DNA of 64,000 nucleotides, from contig CAJSYZ010000010.1 in NCBI GenBank assembly GCA_910574455.1, forward strand, positions 2,694,770-2,758,769. The letters run 5' to 3'. This DNA is from Trichaptum fuscoviolaceum (Eukaryota > Basidiomycota > Agaricomycetes > Hymenochaetales > Trichaptaceae). The notes beneath the pieces are model-generated. The model saw only the letters and a program-made list of their open reading frames with translations. It ran no database searches and was not told the origin of the DNA. Both the position numbers and the translations under genes were made by a program. Shown piece after piece: positions 1-11,194 of this stretch (its first letter is position 1; each line of letters opens with the position of its first letter).

Positions 1-422
1 CCATGAATACACGATGTACTATACATATGTATTCCAGACTTTCGCGTCCTCACCACCCACTTTAAATACGAAGAAGATTTAACTTACAGAGACGTCCTGC
101 TCGGATTCTTTAACTGTCTTGTATGTCTTATGAAGAGAGAGATTTAATTGAATGGGGCTTATACATAATCATATAAGGCTTGAGGTACGGTTCCAGGATG
201 TGGAGGTGTCTATTTAAGTTTCAACGTAATAGGTAAGTAGAATGGATAGGACACGGATCAATATCGCAGTTCATTCTACCTAAAACTTCGTTCTATCGTT
301 CAGTTCTTGTTCCATGCCGATTAGGCTCAGCGTGAAATTCGCCCTTTCCATAATGAAGACGGAACAATATCAGAATTGTAAAAGACATCCAATGCAAGCT
401 GGTCGCTTACCAAGAGAATGAA
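1..422. other. 3' flank without a recognised gene
   Basis: AT-rich sequence downstream of the minus-strand membrane gene. I see no conserved reading frame, RNA gene or repeat here. Confidence 0.5.
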
Positions 423-2521
423 TCAAACGTGAGGAATGAACTTTGTCCATGTGACTGTCTCGAGTGCGGAAGGAGGGAGGCGGCAGAGAGAGAGGAGAGA
501 GAGTATGAGGAGCGAAATCCGGGAAATCGAATATACAATCGCCGGAAATGCCTGTAAAGATGTTGCGCATGCCTTCCAGAAGTTGTCCTCAAACCCATTA
601 GAGGGAAACACAGGCCATTTGGCCAGAACATAGTTATACAAAGGGATCCCTGTGATGATGCAAAGACAAATCCCAACGATGGACAGAGACGCCGCCTGCC
701 AAAGGATCCGTTCAACCGGCGAAGGGAAATCAAAATGCCACGCAGCACAGTGGATTGACCCAAATCCGGCACCTATCAAAGCAGAAAAGATCAAGATCGG
801 CCTTCCTTTGATGTACGCCTAGTCGTAATGAAATATCGTTCTTATGATCCACTCCATGTCCTCCAAATCAAAGAGCATTTCTAGAACCGATTTGGAGTGC
901 AACTTGTCCTTAGCATCGCGGAATCCTCTGATTTCATGAATATATACAGGGTTGAGAATGCTTTCCATTGAGAGGAACATAAGGACATATAGCAAGTAGA
1001 ATAGGCGGATGACAAGACGTCTGCAGAACGTCAAAATCCATTTGAAGGCCTGGTGGCATGCCGACAAAGTCCCTGAATCCCGGTTATTCGAATTTTGAAG
1101 CATTTTTAGCACAGCGTTGCAAGTTGCGCGTATCCCGCTGAGAAGAGAATGGGACAGTGATATGAATGTCATGTGAACGTAGTCCCGGAATCCCCTTGCA
1201 AGATTTGCCGGATTGATGGTCAGTGGCTTGCAATGGCTCTTCCGAAAAGCCCACAACCGAAAGTCCTCAACGACGTATCTTCCTTGTGAGTTGAAAGCAA
1301 ACGTCCATTTGTCCTCTTCCATTTCGGCCTGCCCCTTCTTCGCGACAAGTAATCTCTCTAATTCCTTCGTTCGAATGGCAATTGGGCATCGAACATCAAG
1401 TGGCTTGCTCCACCAGAAAAGGTACATGATGCTATTGAGACCCGCCAATGCTGCTGTCGTAAGCTCGATTTCGGTGATTGTCAAGTGCTGACGTGTTCGT
1501 GCGATGAGCTGGACGATGAACCAGGAGATTTGCAGTAGCGCAATACCTTTCGAAAGTATATCGCCTTTGCTCCGGTCATTGATCTCCTCCTCGCTAACCT
1601 CTGGAAAGCTGATCTTGCCCTTTTCCAGAAGATAGTTCAACATCAAATGCTGAAGAGGCACTTCCCATATGTCAATCCCGTGAATTTGACATTGATATCC
1701 ATCATTTTTATCTGCGAAGACGTTCTTCTCACCAACGCTTGCGCACAGTTTAAAACCCCTCATTTGAAGAAAGTGAGCATGAGTCATTGTCCAAGGCCGG
1801 CCTATCACGATGTCAGTGTATCGTAAGTTGTACGGCGATTACGAAGTACGTACATGATTTCGGACGCGCTTTATTGATGGTATTTTTTGTAATCATCGCC
1901 GCTCTCCATTGCTTGAACGCCCATATAATCATCACTTCGGGTGCGAGTAATGCGAGGCACATCAAAAATATCCGACGTCTCCGCAACATCCAGCTAGTTT
2001 CTTGTAAGTGTGGTACATTTGGGTGCACGGAAACCCATGTCACCGCGAAGGTTGTCGCCAGACAGCTCCAGACAATATCCCACACAGAGCGACCAGGGCA
2101 GGTAGTAGTGGGGCATTCGTCACGGATGTGAACTGATATGTCACATCCTGAAGGTTCGGCTGAGTGAGTTGAAGCAGCTACGGACGCAGCGCTCGTGCCA
2201 TAGTGTCGGAAGAAGAACAGAAATGCGAGGACAATAAGCATGGCACGGAGTCGATTAAGCCGCTAGCGCAAAGACAAGAGCACGAAGTGCGCAAGCTAAT
2301 GAGGGTAAAGGGCAATGCGTGAGTGTGGCTATATAGTGTGAGCGTGTACATTGAGAACTTACTGAATGTATTGCATCGTCCTTTAGTAGCTCCGAACGTT
2401 CTGCCGCCTTTTGACCGGAAAGCGATGAGAGAAACTCCCAAGGAGATTGGATATGATTCACAGCCGCTGACACGAGGCAAATGCCATCAGATAAGGCCAT
2501 CCAGATCTTAGCGCTGATCAT
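423..2521 (-). pseudogene. Multi-membrane family protein, copy A, with in-frame stops
   Basis: Three exons: 2521-2363, 2295-1854 and 1801-423, with introns of 67 and 52 bp. Exons 2 and 3 have exactly the lengths of the intact paralog at 54720-56825 (442 and 1379 nt), so the model is well supported. The protein has an N-terminal anchor, the segment VWDIVWSCLATTFAVTW, a helix ending AFKQW, the pair LLQISWFIVQLIAR / LNSIMYLFWWSKP, and three C-terminal hydrophobic segments. It belongs to an expanded Agaricomycete family of unknown function; a membrane location is inferred. Two TAG codons lie in frame. The one at 819-821 replaces a Ser codon of the paralog and cuts off the last ~132 codons. The one at 2263-2265 replaces a Cys codon, but an intron using that TAG as acceptor (2263-2362) would keep frame and bypass it. 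Likely a recent pseudogene or truncated allele. Confidence 0.75.
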
Positions 2522-4003
2522 ACTGGGACCCCGTACACGATATGAGTAGTGGCCGGCTACATCAGCTAATTCATTTGAACTTGTATGTTATAACGTATTC
2601 TTGGAGGGATGTGCAAAGAGTCAGCTTTAAAACTCTCATTGTCGAATTGCACCTGTTTAGGCGCCGTGTGATAACCTCTGAGCGTTTATTTTACGATCAC
2701 GGTCTAATGAAGTAAATGATTCATTCACGGCAAACATAATTAACACATACCTTTTCGCCGTCACCATATCTGCGACTCGGAGTCCGTCGGCCGCTGCTTG
2801 CTTGCAGTGTACCCGGTTAACTTACTTCGTTCGGGACGTTGTCTAGTGCCTCGAACAACTTAATGCATTGGAGTAGTGGTCAGATTTAGTCCAGACAGGC
2901 ACACCACTCCAAGAAAGCTGATACAGCATAAAGCGACGACATTCACGAGCAAAATACTTACAGAGGCACTTGCGTGAAAGAAAGTGTGCTGGAGGTAAGA
3001 TATGCATTTGTTCCACACCTGCTCCTTGAGATAACATGCACTCTTCGGAATGTGCGGGTGTTCCCTGATGCAAGATAATGGCGGACGATGCGTAAGCTCA
3101 CTATGTAGGAGTAACAAACAAAACCACTCAGGCTGGCACTGGCAGTGTATTCCGGCGTGAGAAACTAACTCTTGTTTAAGACCCTCTCTTTAGTCCTGGA
3201 TCATCTTCGAGTTCTGACTCTTGCCTTCTTATTTCCATCCAATTGCTACTTGATATCACCGTAAACTATCAAAGGCCCTATCAACAGCCCACATCTATAC
3301 CTCTGTGAGCCTACGTCGCAGAGGCGCGGACGCAATAGGTTTGTAGCGACAAATGACATGCCTTCTTTTATCCTCACCTCAAACAATATCCCAAGTCAAT
3401 AATTCTACTTCATCTCTCTTATATTACTTATAATTATGGTTGCGCAGTGTCGCCGGGAGGGAAAACGGGCCGACTATACGTGTATGCGATTTTGGAAATC
3501 GTGCTAAAGGACGCACCGCGCATTCTGTACTATCTCCTGGGTTTGCTGAAGAAAATCTTATCCAATCCACAGATTCTCTGATCCTTCAGATCCGTCGACC
3601 TTCAGTAGAATATTGTCCTCAGATAAGTAACAAGTGCCGTCACTTGGACTCTCTTGATCAAGAATGTAAGTACCCTTTTGCTCTATTCAAGACATGAGCA
3701 AGAAGGGATTCCCGTTGGCAAGGCAAAATCTGACCTTTTATCCGAGAACATGCTTTACTTTCACTGCCAGAATGTCATCACCTCTCCATGGCATGAATCA
3801 TGAGTGCCGTTGTAACCTCTCTGAGTTATTGGGCAAGGCGGTTGGATTTTCAGATTGATTTAGGAGTGGCATGCGGGCACTAGTAATCTATCGCATGGAT
3901 AGTGTACCAATGATAAATTGCAACTCCAACTACGCTTGATCCTTGTTGATGCATTTCTACTTTATATTTCAGATATAATGCGATTATATGACAATGTAAT
4001 AGC
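2522..4003. other. Intergenic region; promoter side of copy A
   Basis: The part next to the gene (2522 to ~2720) is homologous to 54590-54719 upstream of the intact paralog, so it is probably the shared promoter. The remaining ~1.3 kb shows only short unsupported reading frames. Confidence 0.45.
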
Positions 4004-5506
4004 TCATGCTGTGTGCTCCAATTGATCCTCTACATCACTGAGCCACTTCTGTACAGAGCGGACTTGCTGATCTGCCATCTGAGGAAATGCAGTTTCATTG
4101 ACAGTACCTTTTGTTGGAATTTCATATCCACTTTCTGAAGCTCGAGGTACCAGAGGAGAAGATATCACACCTTGAGGGTTTGAAGCACGGGATGAAAGTC
4201 GTTCGCCAGTGGATCCTTGCCTGCTTGAAGTGCGAGATGGAAGTCTTGGTCCGGTGAGTCCGGCGTGGATTGAAGCAGAGGGTGGATATGTGTGCAAAGC
4301 TCCAACAGGTAAAGAATGGATATTTGAAGCAATAGGTGCAGATACGTCTCCATTGGATCCTCTAATACTTGGATCACGAGATGAAGTTTGACCGCCAAGT
4401 ACACTCCTACTTGCAGACGGAGATCCGATATGTGAGACACGGTTCACAGGTGTCAAAGGATTTTGCACACTCATGCCAGACAAAGACTGTGCTAGCCCTT
4501 CAAGCTGTAGTGTGTTTGATTGCAATAACGTTGTTGGAGTCCTAGAAAGCGGAGTGTGTGTTGAAATAGGTTGACTTTGTTGTAATGTGGCTGATATGTT
4601 ATTTGAGTTGTGCATATTGTTGATTTCTCCACTGGGCTCCTGTGGACGGTGGTAGTAGTACTTGAACTCCGACTTAGAGGTATGATTGATAATATAAGCC
4701 AATGACCAGTCCAGAAGTCCTTTAAACATTCCGTCTTTTTTCTTTAGCGGTAACTCTCCTGTTCCTACTACAGGGAGAGGATCGTTGTTTCCAGTAGCTT
4801 TGAAAATCGCAAATTCATCGCCCGCAACAAGTATGCCAAAGGATACTCGAGTATGACTACCATTCAAATCGGGATCCATATCTTTGAGCTCTTTATAAAG
4901 AACGGTCTCTGTGATTTTCCAGGGCTTCCTTGTATGCTCCATATTCTGCACCAATACCAGATTTCGTCTCTTTCTCTCATCACTATCCAGCCTTGACTTG
5001 TCCTCATATGGAACACAGAGAAAGTCTTCATTTGAATGTGGATGAAATACCTTATAGTTGTTTTCAGCGGGAAGATGATCCTGTAGATATTGTTCCCAGT
5101 GCGGGAGAAACGGAACAGTATTTGAAACTGGCCTGGTGCGTAAATGCGGTGGTACGGTATAGTTCGTTGATGTTTGAATCTGAGCTGTTTGAGGCGCTTG
5201 GATGGTATGGGTAGATGCGGATACGGTTTGAAGAGTGAATGTTTTTATATCTGTCTCCGTCAACTGTCACTATCTTATTGGAGTTGCAAATGTAGTGTTA
5301 GTCGATGCAGAGGTGCAAAGGAAATTGTCTTCGAGTAGCAATTTGGCACAAGACCTCATCATTTAAGCACGTACTTTGAAGTGCCAAACTTGTATTTTTG
5401 TGCCACAACTAACTAAACGGGTGGATGAGTTGCTAAGCTCATCTACTACGATTCTCAGCCGGTATGTCCATCCCTCCGCTTTGCTACTAGTACGACAGTC
5501 ACGCAT
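4004..5506 (-). CDS. SFGI-motif family protein with Ser/Pro-rich tail (unknown function)
   Basis: Two exons, 5506-5375 and 5263-4004, with a 111-bp intron (GTACGT donor, CTAAC branch, GACAG acceptor), giving 463 residues. The long frame has no ATG of its own near its start; splicing to the upstream 44-codon exon supplies an in-frame ATG. Residues ~95-230 hold the domain shared with genes at 5968, 53551 and 57551: an aromatic-W segment (LPHWEQYLQ), PHSNEDFLCVPY, then SHTRVSFGILVAGDEF.IFK. The C-terminal ~220 residues are low-complexity Ser/Thr/Pro/Gln-rich and probably disordered. I do not recognise the domain and assign no function. No signal peptide or membrane segment is evident. Confidence 0.7.
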
Positions 5507-5967
5507 AGCCGCGAGGACTCACCGGTATTACTCCTAAAATAGCTACGCCTCGCTATATTCTGCAGCAGTAATATTGAGAGACCTGACCTACAGATCTCGC
5601 CCTGCACTCCATATACACATTTCTATGGAAGGTATGTATGCGTGGATGACTGTTTTGACGATCTCGATAGCGCCGACTAGAGATAATCTCAAGCCGGTCA
5701 GAGTGTCCATTCATTGGTGTAGATATGATTGTCGCAATATTGCATGCAATCAGTTGATAATCTCCTTCTGCACTCCGAAACTACAAATATCCAAAATGAA
5801 ATGGCTCTGATTATGGCTAGGGGTTGACGTCAGTCGGACTCCCAGTCGCAGTCGCATTGGAACTGGGTGCACTTTTTGCAATCTGATTTGCACCGAATGG
5901 AGAGGACGAAGCAATGATACCCTACGCCCTCGCGGTCGTTATCGTGTTTTTCCCTGTACGGCGCCTT
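5507..5967. other. Intergenic, no gene recognised
   Basis: Lies between two minus-strand genes of the same family. No conserved frame or RNA gene was seen. Confidence 0.4.
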
Positions 5968-6558
5968 TTACCAGCCTATAGGTGCCTTTTTAATATCGGG
6001 TAGAAATTTGCAGAGTCCAGACTCCGCAGCCTTCCTAATCTTCTCTATCTCCACCTCAACTTGCACGCGGATTCCATCGTCCAGAAAAGAGGCCGGCGAG
6101 GTTGCGTTTCCGATAAGATATTTCGGAGTCTCTTTTCCAATAACCTCGAATAAGACAAAGTTTGTTCCTGCTGAAATGACACCGTACGATACGTGGGAAG
6201 GGCTGTCCTCGTTCAAATTGTTGAAGTACTGGTAAGCGTAGCTCGCTTCCGCATCCCAATTCAGATCCGCGTCGTTCATGTCCATAGCCTCCACGAGAAG
6301 CGCAAGCTCGAATTTCGCCTCGTGAGATGGAGTAGCCGCGGCATAGTAATAGTAAATGGCGGGGAATGCGTGGTCTCCGACAGTTTCGGGTGCATCAAAG
6401 AAACGAGAGAAGAGGAAGTTTTTGTGTTCCAGGAAGTATGTCTGGTACAAGACGTTCCAGATGAGTGCGGTAGAGATAATGTCCTTCGCATCTGTAATGA
6501 GTCCACGCCTGAACTTCTCGTAGTCGGGCTGTCCTGGAAAATCGAAAAATTTGACCAT
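5968..6558 (-). CDS. Short SFGI-motif family protein, left paralog
   Basis: Single-exon gene of 196 codons from the second of two nearby ATGs (6558); a start at 6564 would add two residues. The second ATG is preferred because the near-identical inverted paralog at 53551-54141 has only that one (ACT replaces the first ATG). Visible parts are FFDFPGQPDYEKFRRG at the N-terminus, the segment TALIWNVLYQTYFLEHK, an acidic stretch (AMDMNDADLNWDAE), then SHVSYGVISAGTNFVLFEV, the diagnostic motif of the family. No signal peptide or membrane helix. The upstream ~200 bp is conserved with the paralog, so both probably retain the ancestral promoter. Function unknown. Confidence 0.75.
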   Translation of the reverse strand: MVKFFDFPGQPDYEKFRRGLITDAKDIISTALIWNVLYQTYFLEHKNFLFSRFFDAPETVGDHAFPAIYYYYAAATPSHEAKFELALLVEAMDMNDADLNWDAEASYAYQYFNNLNEDSPSHVSYGVISAGTNFVLFEVIGKETPKYLIGNATSPASFLDDGIRVQVEVEIEKIRKAAESGLCKFLPDIKKAPIGW

Positions 6559-7529
6559 CTTCATTGGTGAGACTAGTTTATTATGGGAGGTAGCTGCGAT
6601 AAGAAGCTCTGGGCAGTGATTCTGGGACTATCAAGCTATGCTGATGCCACGATGTCAACTTTTGAAGGTTGTAGTCGTGAATAAAGAGAAGACCGGCAAT
6701 CATATCTCAGGGTCGACTCGGAAACTTGAACACCGGACCGTGACTCGGCCGCTCCGAGATCGCCGACTCGATCTTGCGCTCCCGCACGCTGCCGTCTGTT
6801 GTTGGTTATCTAGAAAGAAAAGCTTCCTCGAAGGATGCTGAAGTGAAAAATTGGGCTGGCAGGTTCTTATGGGAGAAGCCGCCCTCGAGCTCGCTGAAAA
6901 GGTCCTTGCTCAAGGGCGACTTAGGTTGCCGAGGGGCCGACAAGCCAAGCCCGCCGTCCCCTGGGCACTACCAACCACGAAGAGACCTCTTTGAGGCCTT
7001 TAGAAACACCAACAGAGGTGAGGGTGGGTGGGTTGCGAATATTTGAGGTCTTCATTGTGTGTCGCCGCTGTCTTGAGGTTCGGAGTCGTCCTTGTTGTTA
7101 TGGTCGATGATCAAGACGCGACGCAGTTTGACGCGTGACGTACGCGTGCTCCCGCTTGTCACGAGTCGTGGTACTTCTTCAAAGTCCTGCCAACTGCCGC
7201 CTCCCCCGGAACTTCGCTCAACTTCTACTTCAATGTCCAACACCAGCATCTTCTTCACACTAACATAAACCGGGATGAACTCTTATCTGCATTATCAACG
7301 AGCCAAGAACAAGATATATGTGCTAGCAGGGTTCTGCATTAGAACATCAATGGCGAACCTATGTGAAATTTAAGCCTCGGGGCGACTTCTGTTCTCGTGT
7401 ACTATGTTCTGGGACATCTGACATGCTATTCAGACTCTGTTGGATATAGGAGTGTCAGGACTATCTTCTACCCTTCTGGTGCCCTCACGGCTCGCAAATA
7501 ACGATTTTGCTCATCCTTACCTTACACAG
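6559..7529. other. Duplicated upstream region with an extra ~0.4 kb
   Basis: 6559 to ~6766 and ~7193-7400 match 53150-53550 of the right arm in inverted orientation. Between them ~425 bp is present only here. The junctions read gatcgccga/ct and ccaactgccgcct, whereas the right arm is continuous. A 65-codon minus-strand frame crosses this insert, but nothing supports it as a gene. Confidence 0.5.
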
Positions 7530-7880
7530 GCGAGAGATGCCTCCTCCAGGCCATCGTATCCAATTTCAACATCTTCCGGAAGCACGACTCTTCGATGGCA
7601 AATAGCTTGTATATGAGGGTCCTTCAAGCTTGGTGGGCAGTCGATCGTGATCGTCAACTGCATCCACTATTTGAAGAGCCAGGTGTGATACCGTGCGACA
7701 ACGAGGAGGAGAGGGCGATACGTAGGTGAAGGGGAAGGAGCTGGTGAAGGCTCTAGGCGAAGGGAGATGGTGTTGACGTTGATTATAGAGGCGCGTGCGG
7801 TGACCTTTATGGCAGTCGGCAGTTTGGTGAGCGATGGTCCGACTCCTCTTTGCTTGTGAAGCGTATCAATGACAATCGAC
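7530..7880 (-). other. Coding-like segment conserved with the right arm, unrecognised
   Basis: Two minus-strand pieces keep protein-level similarity to 52800-53144: one containing ASIINVNTISL and one containing DPHIQAICHRRVVLPEDVE, the latter ending just before a GTAAGG-type donor. In the right arm the counterparts read ASIINVDVISL and DLHIQAISHRRVVLPEDSE. This suggests exons or exon relics of one ancestral gene that I cannot name or model completely. Confidence 0.35.
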
Positions 7881-8200
7881 ATGTTCAATTTGAATGTCAA
7901 GATCTTGAATTAGCATTGGGGCCTTACACGGGAGCAGCGTCCTCAAGATCTCTTCCGATTGTGGCCTTTGTCATTAAACTTGCGGACAAGGGTTATAGCG
8001 GTGCGTGTCGTCCTACCTTCGCCGCTGCTGTACGGTCTCTCATAATCGCACCTTTCTCTTTGCCCATTCGTTTTCCATATCCGTATATACGATTATAACG
8101 TTCAACGCCATTGAACGCGCGAACTCTTTCTCAGGCGAAGAGGAGTGCCTTTTCTCCCAAACGCCTGGTGTTGTATACTGTCCGGACATCGAACTAATGA
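7850..8200 (+). pseudogene. Degenerate gene fragment, tandem unit 1
   Basis: A plus-strand piece with ALGPYTGAASSRSLP runs to a GTGCGT donor near 7999. It is followed, after a TTCTCAG acceptor near 8134, by GEEECLFSQTPGVVY. Unit 2 (9240-9703) has the same arrangement and the same donor and acceptor context. No complete gene can be built. It lies directly upstream of a kinase-like fragment, as does unit 2. Family not recognised. Confidence 0.35.
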
Positions 8201-8698
8201 AGGCAACCCTTCATCTTCCCGTGCTCTCCTAGTTGCAGATGGAGGACGGGTGAACTGTAAACGCGTCCCTCGCAAAATGTTGGAATGACATTCTTTGTCC
8301 ATCGCTGCCTGAACTTTAGTGCATTGCGAGGCCGTCAAAGTATGTGCGCCGTCGATTTTGGAAGTGCACCGTACTGACTACCTGCCAGAACCATCTTTAG
8401 CGCGTATATCTTTCCAAATTACTCGGATGTCACGTGCGCAGAGCTCAAAAGTCTAATACGCACGTTAAGCAAGGATCCTGATAAGTCCACGGTAAGCGCA
8501 TCGCTCTCACTGCATCTGATCACGACCTTCTCGTGGCTAATACGTGTAATGTGTTGTGCAGTGTCGCAAACCGCAAGTACAGGAATCAATATGACCTTTT
8601 GTTACGTACAAAACCGCGACCAATCCGTATATAAGGGGCTATCACACCCTCACCAGCTACTCTCTGCCTTCTCTCTGCCTTCGAACTGCGGGGAGAAT

Positions 8699-9174
8699 AT
8701 GGCAGCTGCTGCAGGATCAACAATGGAAATGGATGGTCGAGAAATGGTTCGTTCACGGAATGATGGCTCAATGGCTAGTTCAGCGGCGGTCTAACGCAAA
8801 AATTCTAGTGCATCAACGACATCACCTCCCTCAAGCTGACCAACGTATTAGGCGGAACTGATAATGACACCACTGGCATACCCCTTCGCTTCGTAAGGCA
8901 AGACCTTCCCATCGATTTCGTTCAAGACATTATGGAATTATGGCAAGGAGTCCGTCCGCAACGCCCAATACATCAAGCTCCTGCGTCTGAAGAAATTGGT
9001 CTGGACGTCAAGCTGTCTCGCAGATTGAGGACAGGCTCCAATAGCTTGATCTACGAGGTTGACGCAGTACGCGAGGCTCAAACGAAGGATGGACAGCCAA
9101 TCCGTATACCGCCTCTCATATGCAAGATCGCCCCGCACAGGCGCAACAAGCCGATCGCTCTTGGGAGTTTGTGA
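8699..9174 (+). pseudogene. Kinase-like protein, truncated copy
   Basis: Exon 1 (8699-8746, starting MAAAAGSTMEMDGREM) joins at phase 0 over a 62-bp intron (GTTCGT donor, CTAAC branch at ~8791, CTAG acceptor) to a frame open to 9174. The peptide matches the N-lobe of the genes at 10065 and 61916-63058: LRFVRQDLPIDFV, LRTGSNSLIYEV, IPPLICKIAPHRRNKPIA. It then loses the REAW.YDEM segment and ends at a stop. The kinase-like C-lobe is absent, so this is a truncated relic or a decayed tandem duplicate of the next gene. Confidence 0.65.
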
Positions 9175-9239
9175 GACATACTGTACCTAACTCCTCCTTT
9201 CTCTCGTTAATGCACTCGAAGGCTTCGACAGGCATCCGT

Positions 9240-9703
9240 ATCAATCAATTTACTGAGCTTCAAGATCTTTGAATCAATTATGGAGTGTTGCATGGAAACA
9301 GTGTCCTCCGTATCTTTACAGATGTGATCTTCGACATTCAGGTTTGCCGAGGGAGGATCATAATCGTGCGTATCGCCCTACATTACTGTACATCCTCTCA
9401 TGATTGCGCCTCTTCTCTGTCTACTCGCTATTTCTATCTCTAAATACGACCTCTCGCCTCTGCAGCCTTTTACTCTTCTTAGGCCTCGAGAACGAACACC
9501 ATTCGTTTGTACCGGTGAAGAATCTCAATGTTATTGAACGTCCGTTCTCTTTCTCAGATGATGATGAGACCCTTTTCCCCCAAACATATGGCATACTGAG
9601 CATCAAACCAACGAAATTGGCCTCCATTATCCCGGCTCTCTACCGTGTAGCCGGAGTGTCTGTTAACCGTGGACCCGTCACTATCATACATTGCGCGCTG
9701 TGA
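9240..9703 (+). pseudogene. Degenerate gene fragment, tandem unit 2
   Basis: Homologous to unit 1. A first piece with LHGNSVLRIFTDVIFDI has an in-frame stop just upstream and runs to a GTGCGT donor near 9366. A second piece near 9540-9620 reads DDDETLFPQTYGILSIKP. Unit 1 plus its kinase-like fragment and unit 2 plus its kinase-like gene look like a tandem duplication of a two-gene module. Confidence 0.35.
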
Positions 9704-10064
9704 GTACTCTCTACATCTGATAATGTGCTCCGTCAATCTGATTTAACGTAGTTCTAGCGACCTCGGTGCATCTCGGATTCTCGCTATAGCCTTGCGACAT
9801 GTACATATTCCGTTCATCGCTCCAATAACACATTGATGCTTCTCTTCAGAGGGACGCTGTGATCTCTTCCTTTTTCATCAAGTACAGAGTCACGACCAGC
9901 AAAGGGTTTTACAAGAAGCCCGCTTGAGCGTTCATGTTATGACTACATTATTACGTACGGAGCTACCCCTCCGTCGTATAAGAAGGCGACCTAACCTGCC
10001 TTCTCCTACTTCGTTTCGCCAGCATACGATCTGTCGAAAGCAAACTAATAGAACTACGGTGAAG

Positions 10065-11194
10065 ATGACAAATGATATCTCGAAATCAAGTGTTCGATAT
10101 TTGGTTCGTTCTGACAGACACATTACCCCGCAATACCTTCCATACTAATCTTATGGTGTAGTCAATCAAGGACATTAGCTTGCTGAGCATAAGCAATATC
10201 TTCATCGGACAAGACGAAGGAGCGATACCTCTCCGCTTTGAACGGCAAGAACTTCCCATCGATTTTGTCCAGGATGCCACCGAGGTTTGGGATGGCATAC
10301 GTGTGGAACGTGCTTTGATCGATACTCTTCCGTCCGAGTGTCTTGACCTGGAGGTCAGACTTTCAGGCAGTGTTAAAGACGGGGCAAACGGCTTGATCTA
10401 CAAGCTAGAAATACCACGAACAACTGCCGTCCGGGCCAAAAATGGTCAGCAGGTCACAATCCCTCCTCTCATAGGCAAGTTTGCTCCGCGCGGACGTAAC
10501 AAGCCCATTGCAAGGGAGGCTTGGTTCTACGACGAGATGCAGAGCTTGCAGGGCCTCATAGTACCATATTGCTTCGGATACTTTGTGGCAACTGTCCCAG
10601 AAGGCAAGGAGATTAAGCCGTGGGTCAATGACAGTTTGCAGGGACAGAGGAGCAGGAAGCATGATAGCGATCCGCAGATGGAAATGTCCTACTACAAGCA
10701 ACGAATCGGGTCATTTGTGGAAAGTGGAGAGAATAGAGAGATACTCACGCGTCTCGAGAACTCAAGATGCATAAGCTTGCTTCTACTCGAACGATTGGGT
10801 CCCTCGTACCTTCCAGCGGAGGATAGCATAACGCGGGAGATAAGGTTTGTTCATCAGACGCTCGGAAATGACCCAAAACGCTAAATTTCTTCATAGTGAT
10901 AATGTAATCGCTCTTTACAATGAGCTATCAGAATTTGGACTTAACCATTATAAAGTTAAATGCCGTCATCTTCGCACTCCACTCCAATCCTCTTCTTCAA
11001 TGCCAAGCCTCATTTCCAGCAGCACCAAGAAGGCCTACCCACTTCGTATCATCGACTTTGAGCAGTCAATCAGGACTCCACTGGTGCCCCATATCTTGCA
11101 TAGTGTGGTGAGAGGAGATTTACACAACCTGGGAATAGAGATGAATGACGAAGAGGAGTCTCTGGGACCCGAAGGCGAATCAGATAAGAATTAG
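10065..11194 (+). CDS. Kinase-like protein with altered catalytic loop (probable pseudokinase)
   Basis: Three exons, 10065-10103, 10162-10844 and 10897-11194, with introns of 58 and 52 bp; 339 residues. Intron positions and phases match the gene at 61916-63058. The N-lobe shows VKDGANGLIYKL (glycine-loop position), IPPLIGKFA with a candidate ATP-binding Lys, and REAWFYDEM with a candidate helix-C Glu. SLLLLERLGP looks like the hinge. The catalytic loop reads LNHYKVKCRH where the paralog has INHYDVNFNN, so both the catalytic Asp and the metal-binding Asn are replaced. The magnesium loop reads DFE. This is a fungal kinase-like family of unknown substrate; loss of phosphotransfer is inferred from the missing residues. 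Confidence 0.75.

Larger units (their letters stand above)
423..7880 (-). repeat. Left arm of a diverged inverted segmental duplication
   Basis: Read on the minus strand, this segment matches 52800-56825 on the plus strand in the same order: a coding-like segment (7880-7530), the promoter and gene at 6760-5968, then the promoter and membrane gene at 2720-423. Matching covers intergenic DNA as well as exons. The left arm is longer because it holds ~3.4 kb (2.6-5.9 kb, with the 4004-5506 gene) where the right arm has ~0.6 kb, and ~0.4 kb of extra DNA at about 6767-7192. Confidence 0.75.

Noticed and set aside
7052..7258. 65-68 codon minus-strand frame as a gene
   Set aside because: It crosses the junction of the arm-specific insertion; its first part is conserved non-coding arm sequence.
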